Positions 1 to 13,254 of a stretch of 64,000 nt of DNA are shown here, piece after piece. Source of the stretch: Latrodectus hesperus (lineage: Eukaryota > Arthropoda > Arachnida > Araneae > Theridiidae). Below the pieces are notes generated by a model, which saw nothing but the letters and a program-made list of their open reading frames with translations, did not search any database and was not told the origin of the DNA. Both the position numbers and the translations under genes were made by a program. The stretch spans positions 68,396,890 to 68,460,889 of the forward strand of contig CM075850.1 of assembly GCA_037975125.1 (NCBI GenBank), written 5' to 3'. Position 1 is the stretch's first letter; each line of letters starts with the position of its first letter.

Positions 1-1526
1 ATGTTAGAAGCAGAAAATACCTTTACAGATAAATTACCTCCTTAATAGTCTTAATATATGAAAAGTTAAAGATTACTTGTTAAACAAATTTCGCTTAGCT
101 GTTTCATTTCTTAAATTAATATAACTCAACAATATTAAGATCTTTTATGTTGCATTATTTATTAATATCAGAATCATTGGATAGCAAATTTCATTTTCTT
201 TCTTACAGTTATTAGAATTGAATGTCTTATCAGACTGTGATTGTGTAAATAAATATCCTAATGTTAGGGAGTCATTTAAATATAAATAAATATGTTTTTA
301 TAAATTTCCCAAACCTTTATAGAAAACAATTTAATTTTCCTTTTGATGAACATTTCCAGCTCTCAAAATTTTCCAGTTTATTAATTCTAACTTGAATCAT
401 TTTAACAAAAATTCTTAATTTTATTATGATTCTGTAAATTAAATTTATATATTTATGTCATTTAAATAGAAAAATTATTTTACAACATTAACAATTAAGA
501 AAATGATAAATATTTGGCAAGTGTCAAGAATGGAGATAAAAAGTTGCATAATTAATCGTTTTAAACATGATGGCAGAAATGTATGAAAATGTAATGGATG
601 AAGCATGAATAGCATTAGAGGATAAGGTTTTTTGTGTGTTACTGCGATCCATCTTGGAAAAAGTTTTCATTCATAAAATATTGTATTCATATATCTATAG
701 TAAAACAAATTAAGGAGAAATCAAAACACATTTCATAGATTTTAGCGCACTATCTCTCTTTCATTTTACATTGAAGGAATTGAAATAACTATCTCCTTGG
801 ACTGGAATCTAAAATGGTTCAAAATACTTCCACTATTCTTCTAATTATGTTTCACATCCTATTTAGTAAACACTTTTCATAATATTTAATTCCCATTCTT
901 TAAGTTATTGTTTTTCACTAAGTTTAAGTTATTTCATAAAAACTATATATATTTGTAAAATATGAAGAATGTTTTATAAATATGTGAAAAATATATGTGA
1001 GTGGTTAATGAAATAATAGAAACATTTGTAAAAATAAAAGTGGCATTTTTGAAAGCTATTCTTAAGCATTAATATACAATATCTAGCAGCTTATATGTTC
1101 TCGTAGTATGTGGTAGAGCTTTTCAAATTTTTGCAAGTTGGATCTTTTCAAAAACATAAAATATCGGACATTTCAGTTTCTTAAAGATACCATATTGTAG
1201 GATCCCGTCTAGCTGGGGAAAGTAGGACAGAAATATCCAAACTTTTTTGACATTTCTCGAGGTACTGTGTCTTAAGTCCTAACAGCAAACATAGTGACAA
1301 GACAAACTTGCAAAGAAAATAATAAACAGAAAAAGGTGAGTGAACGAGACAGACGGATATTGAAGCGAAATATAAGGTAGCAAAATGAGCCCTAGATCTC
1401 AATCAGCATCTGTTTCTCTCCAGTGTCAGTGATTACAGTTAGAGGGGATTTTTAAAAACATTTACAGCAAAGCAAAAATTCCTAAATCGCCAAGCATCGT
1501 CTACATTGGTTTCACACTCACAAAAT
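1..1526. other. AT-rich intergenic DNA
   Basis: No gene is supported here. Short open frames are scattered by chance and carry no recognisable motif. No splice-flanked exon or terminal repeat was seen. Confidence 0.6.
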
Positions 1527-1990
1527 TTAGTCAATATATAAGAGTAAGAAAGTGATATGATCGGATGTATCGCCGTTCACACTTTTCTCTACAATAAGAG
1601 GTGCATGTTTGGAAGACATCTGCCCAAACGTACGATCGTGAGTGTCTCCTTCCTTATTGTCAAGCATGTATTTATGGTAGATTTGCCATAAAATGGGCAA
1701 CGATGTCGATATATTCTTCTGCATCAACACTAACTCTGAAGAGATGGATCATTGAGAGTAAAATAGAAGTTTCAGAGCTGACCAGATCCATCCTATGATG
1801 CACTTTACTATCCGCGTCAGATGACATTTTCCTATGATGCACTTTACTGTTCACATCAGATGACATTTTCTTGGAGGATAATAATGCACTGACCCATGCC
1901 GCGAGACTTCTCCACTAATGGTTTGATGAATACAAGACGTTAAACATCCATCTTGGCTCGCAAGATTACTCGACCTCAATATAATTGAAA
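1527..1990 (-). pseudogene. Decayed coding-like island, family unknown
   Basis: On the minus strand, two overlapping open frames (1672-1866 and 1527-1730) give protein-like text that is less AT-driven than the surroundings, such as a segment reading SVDAEEYIDIVAHFMANL followed by a stop. A 39-bp direct duplication at 1791-1868 is in frame and repeats 13 residues (MSSD..SKVHHRK). I do not recognise the family. Frames are broken throughout, so an old transposon or gene relic is likelier than a live gene. It could also be chance. Confidence 0.3.
1791..1868. repeat. 39-bp tandem duplication, two copies
   Basis: The unit beginning tcctatgatgcactttact occurs at 1791-1829 and again at 1830-1868, with a few substitutions around the CCGCG/TCACA positions. 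The length is a multiple of three, so it keeps the minus-strand reading frame of the surrounding coding-like island. Confidence 0.85.
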
Positions 1991-2933
1991 CATTATAATC
2001 TATTTTAGGGAGTACACACACATTTCAGAGAACCTATCCTCCAACGGAATATCTCCAAGAACTTTCACAATAACATTGTGAAGAATAGTATGATATTCCT
2101 CTTACACTATTCAGTACTTGTATGAATTGATTCCTAAGTGAATCCAAACTATATTACAAGACAAGGTGGTCTTGCACTGTACTAATGAGGAATTTATAAA
2201 TTTAGTGTGTTTCCATTATTTTGATAGCCACTTGCTATTTTTAATTTATATGTACTTTTTAATTATTTCAATAACTAAATTTTTACGTCCTATCTTTATT
2301 TACTTTTTATAACATTTTATCGTTTTCAAACTATTATGTGAAAATTCCAACCAAAGAATTTTCTACTATATAATTTTATTAATAAAATAAAGACATGTTT
2401 TCAATGAAATCATGGTAAATCTGAATTGATAATACAAAATTCTTGACAAACAATCGAATTTAACAAGTATGCATTCGTATCAGATTTCAACTGTTTTCTT
2501 TATCTCCGGCAGTTTATATAATTTTGAATTCCTATGGAAGTTCATATACTATAAATTTCTTGCAAGCTATTATTTACCATAGCAAGCAAAATATTTACCA
2601 TAAGCAGAATGAAAAAGCCCCAATCGTTTTGGGAATCTCATTACAGTTCATGTGATAAGGCTAATACCCAAAACACAAATTTGGTGTGTATGTGTCATAT
2701 TTTAGAGAAAACTGCTAAAACTTATATGCATGTAAATATCAATAGCTACATTAATCTAATAAAATGCTTCTAAATGCAAGTATTTGTCTCGCCGTACCAA
2801 GACATCAATTTGCTATCCAGATATTTTTAACGACGGATCTTTATGAACTAGTTAATAAAATAATACGCAAAAAAATTTTGTAAAAGGCATTGACAATTTC
2901 TAAAATGTTCTAAATTAAATGGAAATATTGACG
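1991..2933. other. AT-rich DNA with no supported feature
   Basis: Nothing beyond chance short open frames and A/T runs was seen. Confidence 0.6.
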
Positions 2934-3330
2934 ATAAATTTTGAGATGATTCTGTTCACGATTATTTCTAAATTTTTTTTAGTGACTATATGGAACAGTT
3001 TTTGAAAAACTAATAGATATTTTTCGACACAGAATTGGGAAACGTTACATTACCATTTAACAATAAACATTTTGAGTAAACTTTTTAAGCATTCGAAATT
3101 TGAATTTACTATGATTAGAAAATATATCTGATAAATTCTGAGATGATTCTGTTCACGATTATTTCTAAAGTTTCTTTGGCGACTATATGGAACAGTTTTT
3201 AAAAAACTAATAGATATTTTTCGACACAGAATTGGGAAACATTACATTACCATTTAACAATAAACATTTTGAGTAAACTTTTTAAGCATTCGAAATTTGA
3301 ATTTACTATGATTAGAAAATATAATATCTG
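2934..3330. repeat. 197-bp direct tandem duplication
   Basis: Two adjacent copies, 2934-3130 and 3131-3330, share nearly all of their sequence, starting ataaatt(t/c)tgagatgattc and ending in the ..gattagaaaatat..atctg stretch. The copies differ by scattered substitutions (for example gaaacgttac against gaaacattac) and a 3-base indel near the end. This fits a local duplication that has had time to diverge slightly. No coding content was seen. Confidence 0.92.
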
Positions 3331-3450
3331 TTTAGTGAGAGAGAGAAATTTTGTCCAAAATGAATTAGGTGTTAAAAATAAAACTCAGTATAAATGCAAC
3401 ATTTAAAATATAAATCTTACATATTTGTAACAAAAATTCGATACATTCTG

Positions 3451-3468
3451 TTTTTTTTTTTTTTTTTT

Positions 3469-3500
<32 letters not shown>
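3451..3500. repeat. T tract joined to a TA microsatellite
   Basis: A run of more than 20 T residues passes directly into alternating TA. It could be the reverse-complemented poly(A) of an old retroposed sequence, but no body of such an element was recognised beside it. Confidence 0.85.
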
Positions 3501-3502
<2 letters not shown>

Positions 3503-4049
3503 CTTGAATAGGTTGAATGCAATTATTTTAAATTCACACATTTGATTTAAAAAAACACTTTTTTTAAATTTTATTTATAAAAACATTTTCTATAAAGGAC
3601 ATTTAAAACTTCTGAAGAAAAAAATAATTCTCTTCAGAAACTAATGTATTGAAAGTAAGAGGTTAATTTATGAATTTTTTTCATACTCGTATTCTTTTCA
3701 TATTCGTATTACTCCTTTTTTTTCATAAGTTAAATATTTAAATATTATTTATGTAAAATAAATGCAGTTTATCTTAATTAAATTCAGATTTTTGTACGAC
3801 CACATAAAATTTATAACTCATAATATCGCAATAATTTCTAACGAAGTATAATTCAAATAACTATATAAACATATATTAATCGAACATTTGTCGTGAAAAC
3901 TTGAAGTGCTCATGACAATAGACAATTTCAAAGATGACAAATATTTTCATAACTTCTTACTGGATAAATCATTCAAACTATTTTAAGAAAATTCTTTTAT
4001 ATCTCAAATAAATTAGCATTTAATTGTTCTTACGTATGACTATGAATTT
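3501..4049. other. AT-rich DNA with no supported feature
   Basis: No coding potential, repeats or RNA genes could be supported here. Confidence 0.55.
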
Positions 4050-4560
4050 TAAAATGAGTATCTGTCTTTTCGTCTCACTGCACTTAAGTTTTTGTCAAAC
4101 ATTTTGTGTTTTGTTGTGTATCTGTGTCTTCTGACTCACTACTACTCTTCCGCAAAATCACTAAACTTCGCTTTCACTTCTGTGCTTGCGATTCTTTCAT
4201 CCTAACCACGTCGCTCTTCGAAGCTTTACCACTTTTGTGTTTGTCGTTGTCTCGATAGATACTTAAACTTTTGAAATCTTCTGCAGATGGAACTTTTCTC
4301 ATGTGGCCAAATGAAAGATATAGATATCACTAAAAAGAGAAGAAAATTTCTTCTGATTCTACTTTCGAGTGCTTGAAAAGAAAATGAATGGAACTATCGA
4401 CGTTCGATGCGGAACCATCAAGCTTATGGAGTTCGTTAGAACTGAGAGGCACCTCCAAAACCAAATTTTAATTTTAATGAACTTTTTCACTTGGCTTTTA
4501 AGACTTTTGTTCGTCTCTTTGAAATTTGCTCCTTTTTTCTTAAAAATCATAACTTTACTC
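4050..4560 (-). pseudogene. Decayed coding-like island, Lys/Ser-rich, unknown
   Basis: Composition shifts toward GC here. One minus-strand frame reads from about 4500 down to about 4175, interrupted by a double stop near 4330. Its pieces are VPLSSNELHKLDGSASNVDS, then after the stops MRKVPSAEDFKSLSIYRD, then a Lys/Ser-rich stretch ending in a stop. After that stop a further SSSESEDTDT-like segment follows. A pyrimidine tract ending TTTTTAG lies just upstream of the second piece on the minus strand and could be an old splice acceptor. No family is recognised. It may be a broken host exon pair or transposon debris; other short frames through the same span do not look coding. Confidence 0.3.
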
Positions 4561-4599
4561 TTCATAAAACCTTTATGAAAAAACAATTTATATAACTTA

Positions 4600-5479
4600 A
4601 TTTAATGTGAACTATTTGTTAAATCAAAAATATACCAGATTAGCTGTACTTTTTCAAAACAAGGAACTTGAGTTAGAGAAAAATAACAAAATCTTTAAAT
4701 ATAACCTTAATTTTATAGAGCAGTTTTTTACGTATATTAATTAAAATGTAAAATCAAAAGTTAAGGCATTGCTTTATTTCAAAAATTCTTTTCCAAAAAA
4801 TGGAGTAGATGTCAAAAAATATATAAAGAATTTAATTAAATTTATTCAAAAATAAGGCCCCTATCATAACCATATATAAAATAATACAAATCATTAGACA
4901 ATTATTGTATTTAAAAATTAGGGAATTTTTAAATTAAACCTTTGTGTTAAGATTCTATACTTTTTTGTGCATTTAACAACATATGTTGCTAACAACATTC
5001 TTTGAAATGGATGTTATTTGATTGAATTTTTACAGATTAAGAATCAATAATTCAAAGTTGTTGCTAAAATCTTTGAATCACAAAATGATTAATATCCAGC
5101 ATATGATTAAGTTCTAATCTGTCAATAATTTCATCTTTTTTAATCAAATGATTCTTTAAAGCCATAGTAAAGATTTAGCTTTTCAGAAATTCCTACTGAA
5201 TGAGTTAGAAAATTTTTCATAACTTTGCTCTCAGTATTTTCAACCTTCTCGAAGATAATCTGTTCATACTGCAGTCCCATTAGCTCATGTATTAGAAGTT
5301 ATTCAGCACTTTTAACACTTAACAATATATCAAATTTTGTAAGAATTTGCTTATTTTTAGAGGAATTACCCATGTTCATTAATTTATCTTCGACATTTAA
5401 AATTATAAACAAGGCAAACAAGAAAGATCTTGCCATTTTTAATGACCCAAAAAAACATGACCTACAGAAAGTGTAGCTT
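4600..5479. other. AT-rich DNA with no supported feature
   Basis: One 83-residue open frame at 5225-5476 (plus) has no recognisable motif and biased AT-codon content; it is treated as chance. Confidence 0.5.
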
Positions 5480-6600
5480 ATAGTTAATCCTTGAAGTAAT
5501 CATCATCAGTATCTAGCACCTTCTGCCAACATTTCTCCAACTGTACAATCTCCTTGCCGTAAAACTTGAAGGTTGCTGCATAAGGAAGTCCAGAGTGCAT
5601 GACGCAAGTCTGCTTCATTGGTGAAGGATTTTCATTGGTGAAGGATGATTGTCCAGGGAATAGAAGTAATAATCTGATGATGAAAGGTCATGTAAGTAAG
5701 GAAGATTGTACACAGTTTCCAATCCAAGTCACAGTATGATATTCTTGACTACTCACGCGACATGCGCCTTGACGTTATCAGTCAAGAATGTACATCATTG
5801 CGATTAACCAGTGGTGGCTCCTTCTGTTGCAATGCCTGTTGCACACGTTCCAATTGCTGGGAGTACAGGTCCACAATGACAGTTTGTCCCTTTAATTACA
5901 ACTCATAGGAATCACTTTACGACCAGACCACCAGATACAACGCATAACCTTACGTGGATGCATAGATATCTTGCCCTGTGTGGGATAGTATTCTGAAGGA
6001 ACAATCAATGTCTGGAACGCTTGGAAGTATCAAACAAGACCCACTTTTTGTCACTGGTTAGCATTTGATTCAATATGGGTACTCTACGGTGGCGGGGAAG
6101 TAACGATAAACAAGCTGCCACTCGTTGCTTATGGACTTCCAGTGTGTGACAAACGCATTTGCTCAGCCTGTACGTCTTGTCTAAGCAGTACAGATGAACT
6201 CTAACTGTTTCACAGGAACTATTAAATTCTTTAGCAAGTTAACCATACGTTTGACTACAGCCCTCAATGGCCGTCTGCATGACTTTGCCATCCAAGGCCT
6301 GTGTTCGTCCACTGCGAACTTCATCAGAGAGTGACAAATCTCCCCACCTGGATTTGTGAAATCAATGCTTTGCCGTACTTTCATTCCCAGCACTGTCCAC
6401 AAGCGCTTGACATGTTCGGTGACTTGATGCAGCTGGTTGATAAGCCCACCTAGAAATCGTAAAGCAAACAACAACGAACGAGCTTTTACGACATGTCCAT
6501 TTCTTTTCGCTACGTACGATTGATGAATGTGGCGGTGAACCAACTTTTATAACGAGTGATATTCTAATTTTTGATTGACTGGTGTCTCAACCACGTCATG
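5480..6600 (-). pseudogene. Mariner transposase relic (DD34D class)
   Basis: Frame-mixed minus-strand translation gives the mariner transposase order. An N-terminal helix-turn-helix remnant reads GELAKEFNSSCETVRVHL, followed by the linker TLEVHKQRVAACLSLLPRHR. The first catalytic region TSDKKWVLFD follows (mariner consensus TGDEKW), then CIWWSGRKVIPM and VDLYSQQLERVQQALQQK. The second catalytic block LTDNVKAHVA comes next, then a degraded third block with SSDYYF and a C-terminus near KCWQKVLDTDDDYF. The acidic catalytic positions are still readable, but there are many stops and frameshifts, so it cannot encode a transposase. The open frame at 6181-6543 is a shifted reading through the N-terminal half. 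Terminal inverted repeats were not found with confidence, so the ends are approximate. The family call is firm; the subfamily is not decided. Confidence 0.85.
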
Positions 6601-8447
6601 CCCTAATTTGCATACTTATTCTCATTTCATTCAATGGCAACGTGAAATGGCAAGAACTTTCTTGTTTACATTGTATTTCAAAGCAAAGTAATTTTACTAT
6701 ATATCATTAAAAAAGAGAAAAATGAAAAATGCAGACTGAGTTTGGGACCAGTATCTCCAAGTCTGCCAATATCGTCGGACATTGAGAACGGTTCATAAAT
6801 CACTTGCGAGAAATAAGAAAAGCTGTTGAATAGAAGAAATCCAGTACTTTGTCTCGAATAAAGCAACCAGAGTTGTTACAACTATATACTTTAGAAACAA
6901 ACATGCAGACGATGCTTTCACTGACAGGAACCTTCAACTTTTAATACTTCATTGTGCAACTGAAGATAGTAGTGAAACTATAATCTACATTCTCATTTTA
7001 AATTTTTATGGAGTATATTATGAAAGTGTAAATTCAAATTTTATGTCACTAAATGCACATTTAGTGACAAATGTGTTTATGTAAAATAAAAACAAAACAT
7101 TTAATGTTTAAAATTTTCCTATAAATTCGTCATTTACTTTTTCTGTATTGATAGTTTTTTATTAAAAAGGGAAATAAATTAATAATTTATTTCTTTTATA
7201 TTTATTAGAGGTGATTAACTACTATAAAAGGGAATAAAATATCATCTATATATTTTATAATAGTCAAAAATTATTCAAGTATGAATTTATGAAATTGTTT
7301 CAACTGAAGAACATTTATTGCTTCACTGATTCTATTTTCATTTCAATATTTTGCCAAAATAAATAAAAGTAAGCACAAAATATTTTCCTCAAAAAGTCGC
7401 CCTTATAAAATGTTTCTCCGTATAGGATAGTACAACAATGAGTTACAAAAATTAAAAATTAATTTTAAGATTAACATCTCACAATTTCAGAAATATATTT
7501 ATGGTTGCAATATAAAAAAATACATTATCGTGGTACAGAACTATAAGTATCATAAATATAATAGTTATGCTTGTGCATAGTTATAATATTACACGAGCAA
7601 TTACTAAATATCGCTTAACAATGTCAGTGTGATTGTTCTTTCTATGAAAAATAGTCTGAATCAGGTACAGTTGAATGGAATACAAATTATTTTATAAGGA
7701 GATAGGTTTCATTTCATAATAATAAAGCTCTTGTAGAGAGCGTTACAGTATTCAAGTACTACAAGAGATGTGATCCTGATACTGTGAAGATAGTGTGACC
7801 TGTGAAGAGATGATACTTATAAATAATGATCCAGACCCTGAAAACATCATAAATAAATAAAGATTTTTTATGATAGAAACTCTTTGTGTCTGCTGTGAAA
7901 TACTTATAAAGTCAAGATATATAGTCATCAACCCTCCTGACTGCCTAAACCTATAATGTGTGTGATGCATTATTTTTTTATGTTTTAATGCGGATAATAA
8001 ATCAATTTTCAGCATGCATCTTCGCTAAACCTTAGCGTAAAAGATAAATCTGGTATTATCATCAGTAGTTAGAATGTTTTCCCATTAGTGTCCTTTGTTT
8101 CTTATTAAATGTTATTGTAGACAAAAACAATGGATTTTCTTACAAAATTTCTTTCTCTCATGTAAGGTTCGGAAATATTTAATTTGAAACTCTGATTCCA
8201 ATCGTTGCACGATGTCTATGAAGTCCAGGAGAAACTGCTGCAATCTTGTTGTGTATCTAAATAATTAACACACGATGTTTTTCTGAGATCATTATGATTT
8301 TTGATTGATCTTGTTCATGTTTCTACAGATCCTGTTACATTAATTTGAAACTTCTGGCAATCTGAACCTAAACAATTACACGTAGAAGTCTTGAGATTAT
8401 AACCTCAGTTGAAATTACTATACATTTTTATTGGTAAAGATAATTTA

Positions 8448-8449
<2 letters not shown>
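6601..8449. other. AT-rich DNA, one small unexplained GC patch
   Basis: Most of this stretch is featureless. Around 6720-6960 the composition rises slightly, with short readable pieces but no recognised family. The 87-residue minus-strand frame at 7752-8015 has no motif. Confidence 0.5.

Positions 8450-8519
<70 letters not shown>
8450..8519. repeat. TA microsatellite, about 35 units
   Basis: About 70 bases of uninterrupted TA dinucleotide. An open frame across it that translates to Tyr-Ile repeats is an artefact of the repeat. Confidence 0.97.
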
Positions 8520-8522
<3 letters not shown>

Positions 8523-11500
8523 CATACACAGAATGCCATCAATCCTTTACATGCGCTACACTCCATTTGCAGGTATACATGCTTTCTACTCAACATTTTA
8601 CATATTTTCACCATTCATTACAATAAAGCTACATTTTTAGCCCTTCGTTACAGATTATTAGCTTGCATTCGTTTCCTGACCACTTAATGTATTATTTTGC
8701 CCACTGAGTACATTTTTTGCGATACTTAAAATATGAATTTTATTTTCTTTAGAATTTTTTATTTTTTATTGAAACCTGATGATCTTCACCTTAATGTTCT
8801 TAAACTAATTAAAATGCTATTGCATTACTTTCCCATCATTTAATAAATTTCTTCAATTTTAGAAGCATATCCTTTTTATCATTCTAAAAACAAATAGCAA
8901 TTGTTTATTACTTTCAGCTTGATCTTTTTTTTCGATGATTAAATTTTGTTCATAACGCAAGCCCAACTTTCATACGCCAGATTGAATAATTAACCTAACT
9001 ACTTATTTTACAAGTTCAAGATAAGAGAGGTCATTTTTTCTCGATGTGAGAACTCTTATATAAGCATTCAATTAGTTCTTATTTTTGGCGGAATCCTTTT
9101 AAATTATTTCCATCAAAAGAGGATTAAAAATACTCAAAACCACTATTCTATTTAGTTAAACTAGTATGCATCCATTTCTATAAAAAATCCTAGCGGAAAA
9201 CAACAATTTACTGGGATGTTAAAAAGCCTTAAAGCAAACATTTTATGTTCACTACGTGATGCATAAATTCACTATGACTTTGAGATAAATGTTGTTGCAG
9301 ACTAGTATAGTTTCCTGTAGCCGTCCCAGACCTTGAGATAGTACTAAATTATCTGAGCGCGAGATCTAGGATATATCTATATATTCAACAAATATATTTT
9401 TTCGAATAATTTGCTTGGGAGTTTTCTGATTTTTTTCCTTGATACACGAATATGTTACCTAGCTATTTAATTACACGTGCTATTTTTTGCATTTATCTAG
9501 GTATTATTATTAGGTATCCAAACCCACTATCACATGCATCCAAGCTCACTATCTAGAAAAAGTCCTTCCTGAACGTATTACATGACTACCTGACAGATAA
9601 ATAAATTGCTTAAGCCGCTTTCAGATGTTATATGATACGTTTAATAACGTAGAACTTACTCATCATGAAAGATGTGCCTAAAGAAGGTTGGAGTGCAGCA
9701 TCCATTTGAACTCTAAGCTTCCATTCCAAGGAGCGTGGACTTGCCACTAATTTATGAGGAGTTAATATGCGTCATATTTTTCAGGTTTAATTACTGCAGT
9801 GCACTGCTGATTGTCTATTTTTGTCGATCAAAGTCTCTGAATAGATTCAACGACATGGTAGTTTTAAGCTTTAAATATGACGTTATCAACGCATTTGAGC
9901 TACCAACCTTCTCTCCAAACGTTCACCATCTGTTGAGAGGCATTAGCCCCTACAAAGGATGAATGATCTTACGTTCTCGTACCACATTGAATTACGAAAC
10001 AGATCAAGTATTGAACCCGCTACCAAAGAGTATGTGAACGGCACTTTAAATAAGTTACATCGTTTCCTTACACTATCTAGTATTACATCAAGTTTAAGCA
10101 CGAGGAAAGTTCAAGAATATATTTCAGCAAAGCTATAAATATACAAGCAATTCTCGCATGTTTTTAAAATATTAAAGAAAAAATCAAAAGGTCAATATTA
10201 AACTATTATCTATATGTGTAAAATACTCATTTTTAAAGAGCTAACATTTAGTTTTTAGTATTTCCTTCAAAAAATTTTATAAATGCGAATCATTTATGAA
10301 AATTTTAAAATCACATTAATTGTCAAAAAATAAGCGCATGCCTTCTTAAAACCTGAACACTAACCTAATTTTATGTTTTGTAAAATTAACTTAGGGTAGT
10401 AATTTCCAAAAAAAGTTGATCTAATTTTTAAAAAAACTGAGTTCATAAAATTATCTTACATAAAAAAGAATAACTAACATTTTCTTTAAAAAAAACATAA
10501 TTAAAAATTTAAAATATATGTAGAGTAGTAATTTATGAATATTCATCATACTTCATGAATATTCATTTAAGTCGTTTAAAATAGCTTATGTCCATAAAAA
10601 ATTTTCCTTTTAACTCGCGTTATGTAAATCTATATTTTTTAAATATGTATATCACATTCGCTGTACCTGTCTTGAGTAATAAAGTGAATATTTTAATACT
10701 TCTATTCTAATTTAAGAACAATAGATAATCTTCATCCTTAAGGGCTTGAGTTACTTTATTTAATAAATGAACATAAACCTTCAAACATGGCTTTTATTTT
10801 ATTTTATCATTTCGCAATTTTTATGCATTAAGTGTTGAAAAACAAAAGCTTTTGTGAACATTTACAATTAAATAAGAACTCATATAATAATAAAGTGTTA
10901 AAAAATTTTATTGATGTATGAAAAATTAATTGCTATAGAAAATATGTGTAGAGGGATTATTTTTTTTATAAATATTGTGGAGTTTATTTTAGTATATAAA
11001 AATTTATGTTATTAGATAAAATTTTTAATAAAGTTAATGTACAAAAAATACAGTAGCAAAGAAGCAGATAAGTAAAGCTTCAAATTAAGCCATATTTAAA
11101 AAAAATTTTTACTTTTTAATAACATTAAAGCATTTAAGCAGAATATTTACATAACTTAATTTGCAAACCTATTATATTCTGCCGAGAAAAAAATACTGAG
11201 TTTAATCCCATATTGATTTAAAGTATGAGTGGAAAATCCAACCTTCATAAACTTATTAATAAATATAAAAAAATTTCTATAGCAAAAATTTATAAGATCA
11301 TTACATCTTTTTGAAAATTTGTTTTTTATCAGTTAATCAAGAAACGTTGATTTAAGTGATGAAAGATTCACATAATAATAATTACAACAAAATAATAGTG
11401 AACTATAAAGTCTCGTAAGCAAAACGTATACATTGACCGCGATTAAATCATTTGGAATAAACCATCAAAATTTCGACCATACAGAAAATTCACCAACCAA

Positions 11501-13250
11501 AATGCTTTCTGAAAACAAAGTAAATATTTGTATTATAAAACTATTTTATTCAAATAAAAAAGAACATATACATAATAAAAATATGCATACCTAACATTAC
11601 ATATTTTGCTTTAACATAGCCAAATGTTATTAATATACAAATGAATATAAATAATATATTTTCCATTTTATTTTATCCAAAATATTTAAGAATTCATAGT
11701 CACACAACAATAAAAATTAATAACATCACTTTTTTTGTTTTCCTTAACTAATTGAGGAATAAAGTATAAAAAATAAGCAATCGAAATATAAAAATCAAAT
11801 GATGGCTGATATAAATACATCTTTCAGATTAAAAAATTAATTCATTTTCCTTGCTACCTAATCAATTTGATGATTACAAATATGACCATATCATCAATTA
11901 ATAAATTGTGCCAAGTAAATAGACAAATTTTCTTCCATCTGAAATATATATATATATATATAGATCGGAAAAATACTATATTTATTTTCATATGCTGATA
12001 ATTTAAGATCAAAAGAAATTGGCTACAGATATTCAATAGGAGAAATGATTAAAATAATTTCAGATTTGATTTCCAATACAAGGGTCACATGTTGTTAGAT
12101 GGAAAATCGCAATTCCATCCTTAATTAAATTTTCATACTAAAATAGCTTTTTTTTATATGTAAAATTTTGAGTTATATAAATATATAAGCTTGAGGGAAA
12201 AATAAATCCTCGTATTAAATTTTTTCATCAAGTGTCTGCTATATTTCATTCAATATCGATCAAATAATTTTCAATTTATGCTCATTAGAAACGTGACATT
12301 TCGTACTTAAATATTCTTTTTTCTGTTTCATTCAGTTATGAGTTACAGACTGTTAAAAATATAAATCAACAAAGAGAAAATTTAGTATAATTCGCGGTTT
12401 TTCTTCGATAAAGACGAAACTAAATCAGGCGGCTGGAATTATGGGTGGTGCTTATGGTACTCACCGTGTAACAGCCAATTCTGTACAGTTTCGGATTTAT
12501 TGATTCCTTTCAGGTATTTTTGATTTTAAAGATGTATATTACACAGGTAGGCCCATTGAAAATATAGATAAAATGTCAGAAATAATCGAAGTAGATTAGC
12601 ATGTTAACAGTTCGAGGAACTAAATATCGTCTATAAAACAGTTTTAAACCATTAGCACAAAGTGAATCCAAAACATAGCATTCATTAATTATTATTGAAC
12701 ATCTGTTGGATAATTTGTAAACATTTTTGTACAAGTGCAAAAATTGTTGAGTAATAAATCTAATGGTCATGGCACAAATTTAAATTAAAAATAAATTTTT
12801 ATGTTTATTAATATATGATTATTGCTAGATATCTCGTCATATTAAAGTTAATTTTTACATTAATTTCAAAAATATTGATGTATAACTTCCTTTCTGTATT
12901 TAAGTAAATATTTTTTAAATATTCATTATACCTATAAAAGGAAAATTTTCAAAAATTAGGACAGTAAAATTAAAAGTGCCTGTTTCCGATAAACAACACA
13001 TTTGTGACATATATACACCAGAAATTAAATTTTCTGAAACTTTTCTGGTTTCGAAGGAATGTTTTTATTTCACAGCTCTCCATAAAAAATGTCACTAACA
13101 ATATAAAATTTATAGTTTATATAAATGTTAAAAACGAGCTTATGTAAATTTATACAAAAAATACTAGCTTAAATAAGAATGAACAGATATACATACGAGA
13201 GAGAAACATACACAAACATCATGCATTCATAAATACGCATATAACTTCTG
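8520..13250. other. AT-rich intergenic stretch
   Basis: Mostly featureless. Two patches stand out by composition only: about 9650-10080, moderately GC-rich with a 75-residue plus-strand open frame of unknown type, and 12400-12530, a GC-rich spot described under findings. No transposon signature could be recognised in either. A short TA run lies at about 11943-11961. Confidence 0.5.
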
Positions 13251-13254
13251 TTCA

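Noticed and set aside
8409..8687. 92-residue open frame with long Tyr-Ile repeats
   Set aside because: It is produced by the TA microsatellite at 8450-8519; flanks carry no motif.
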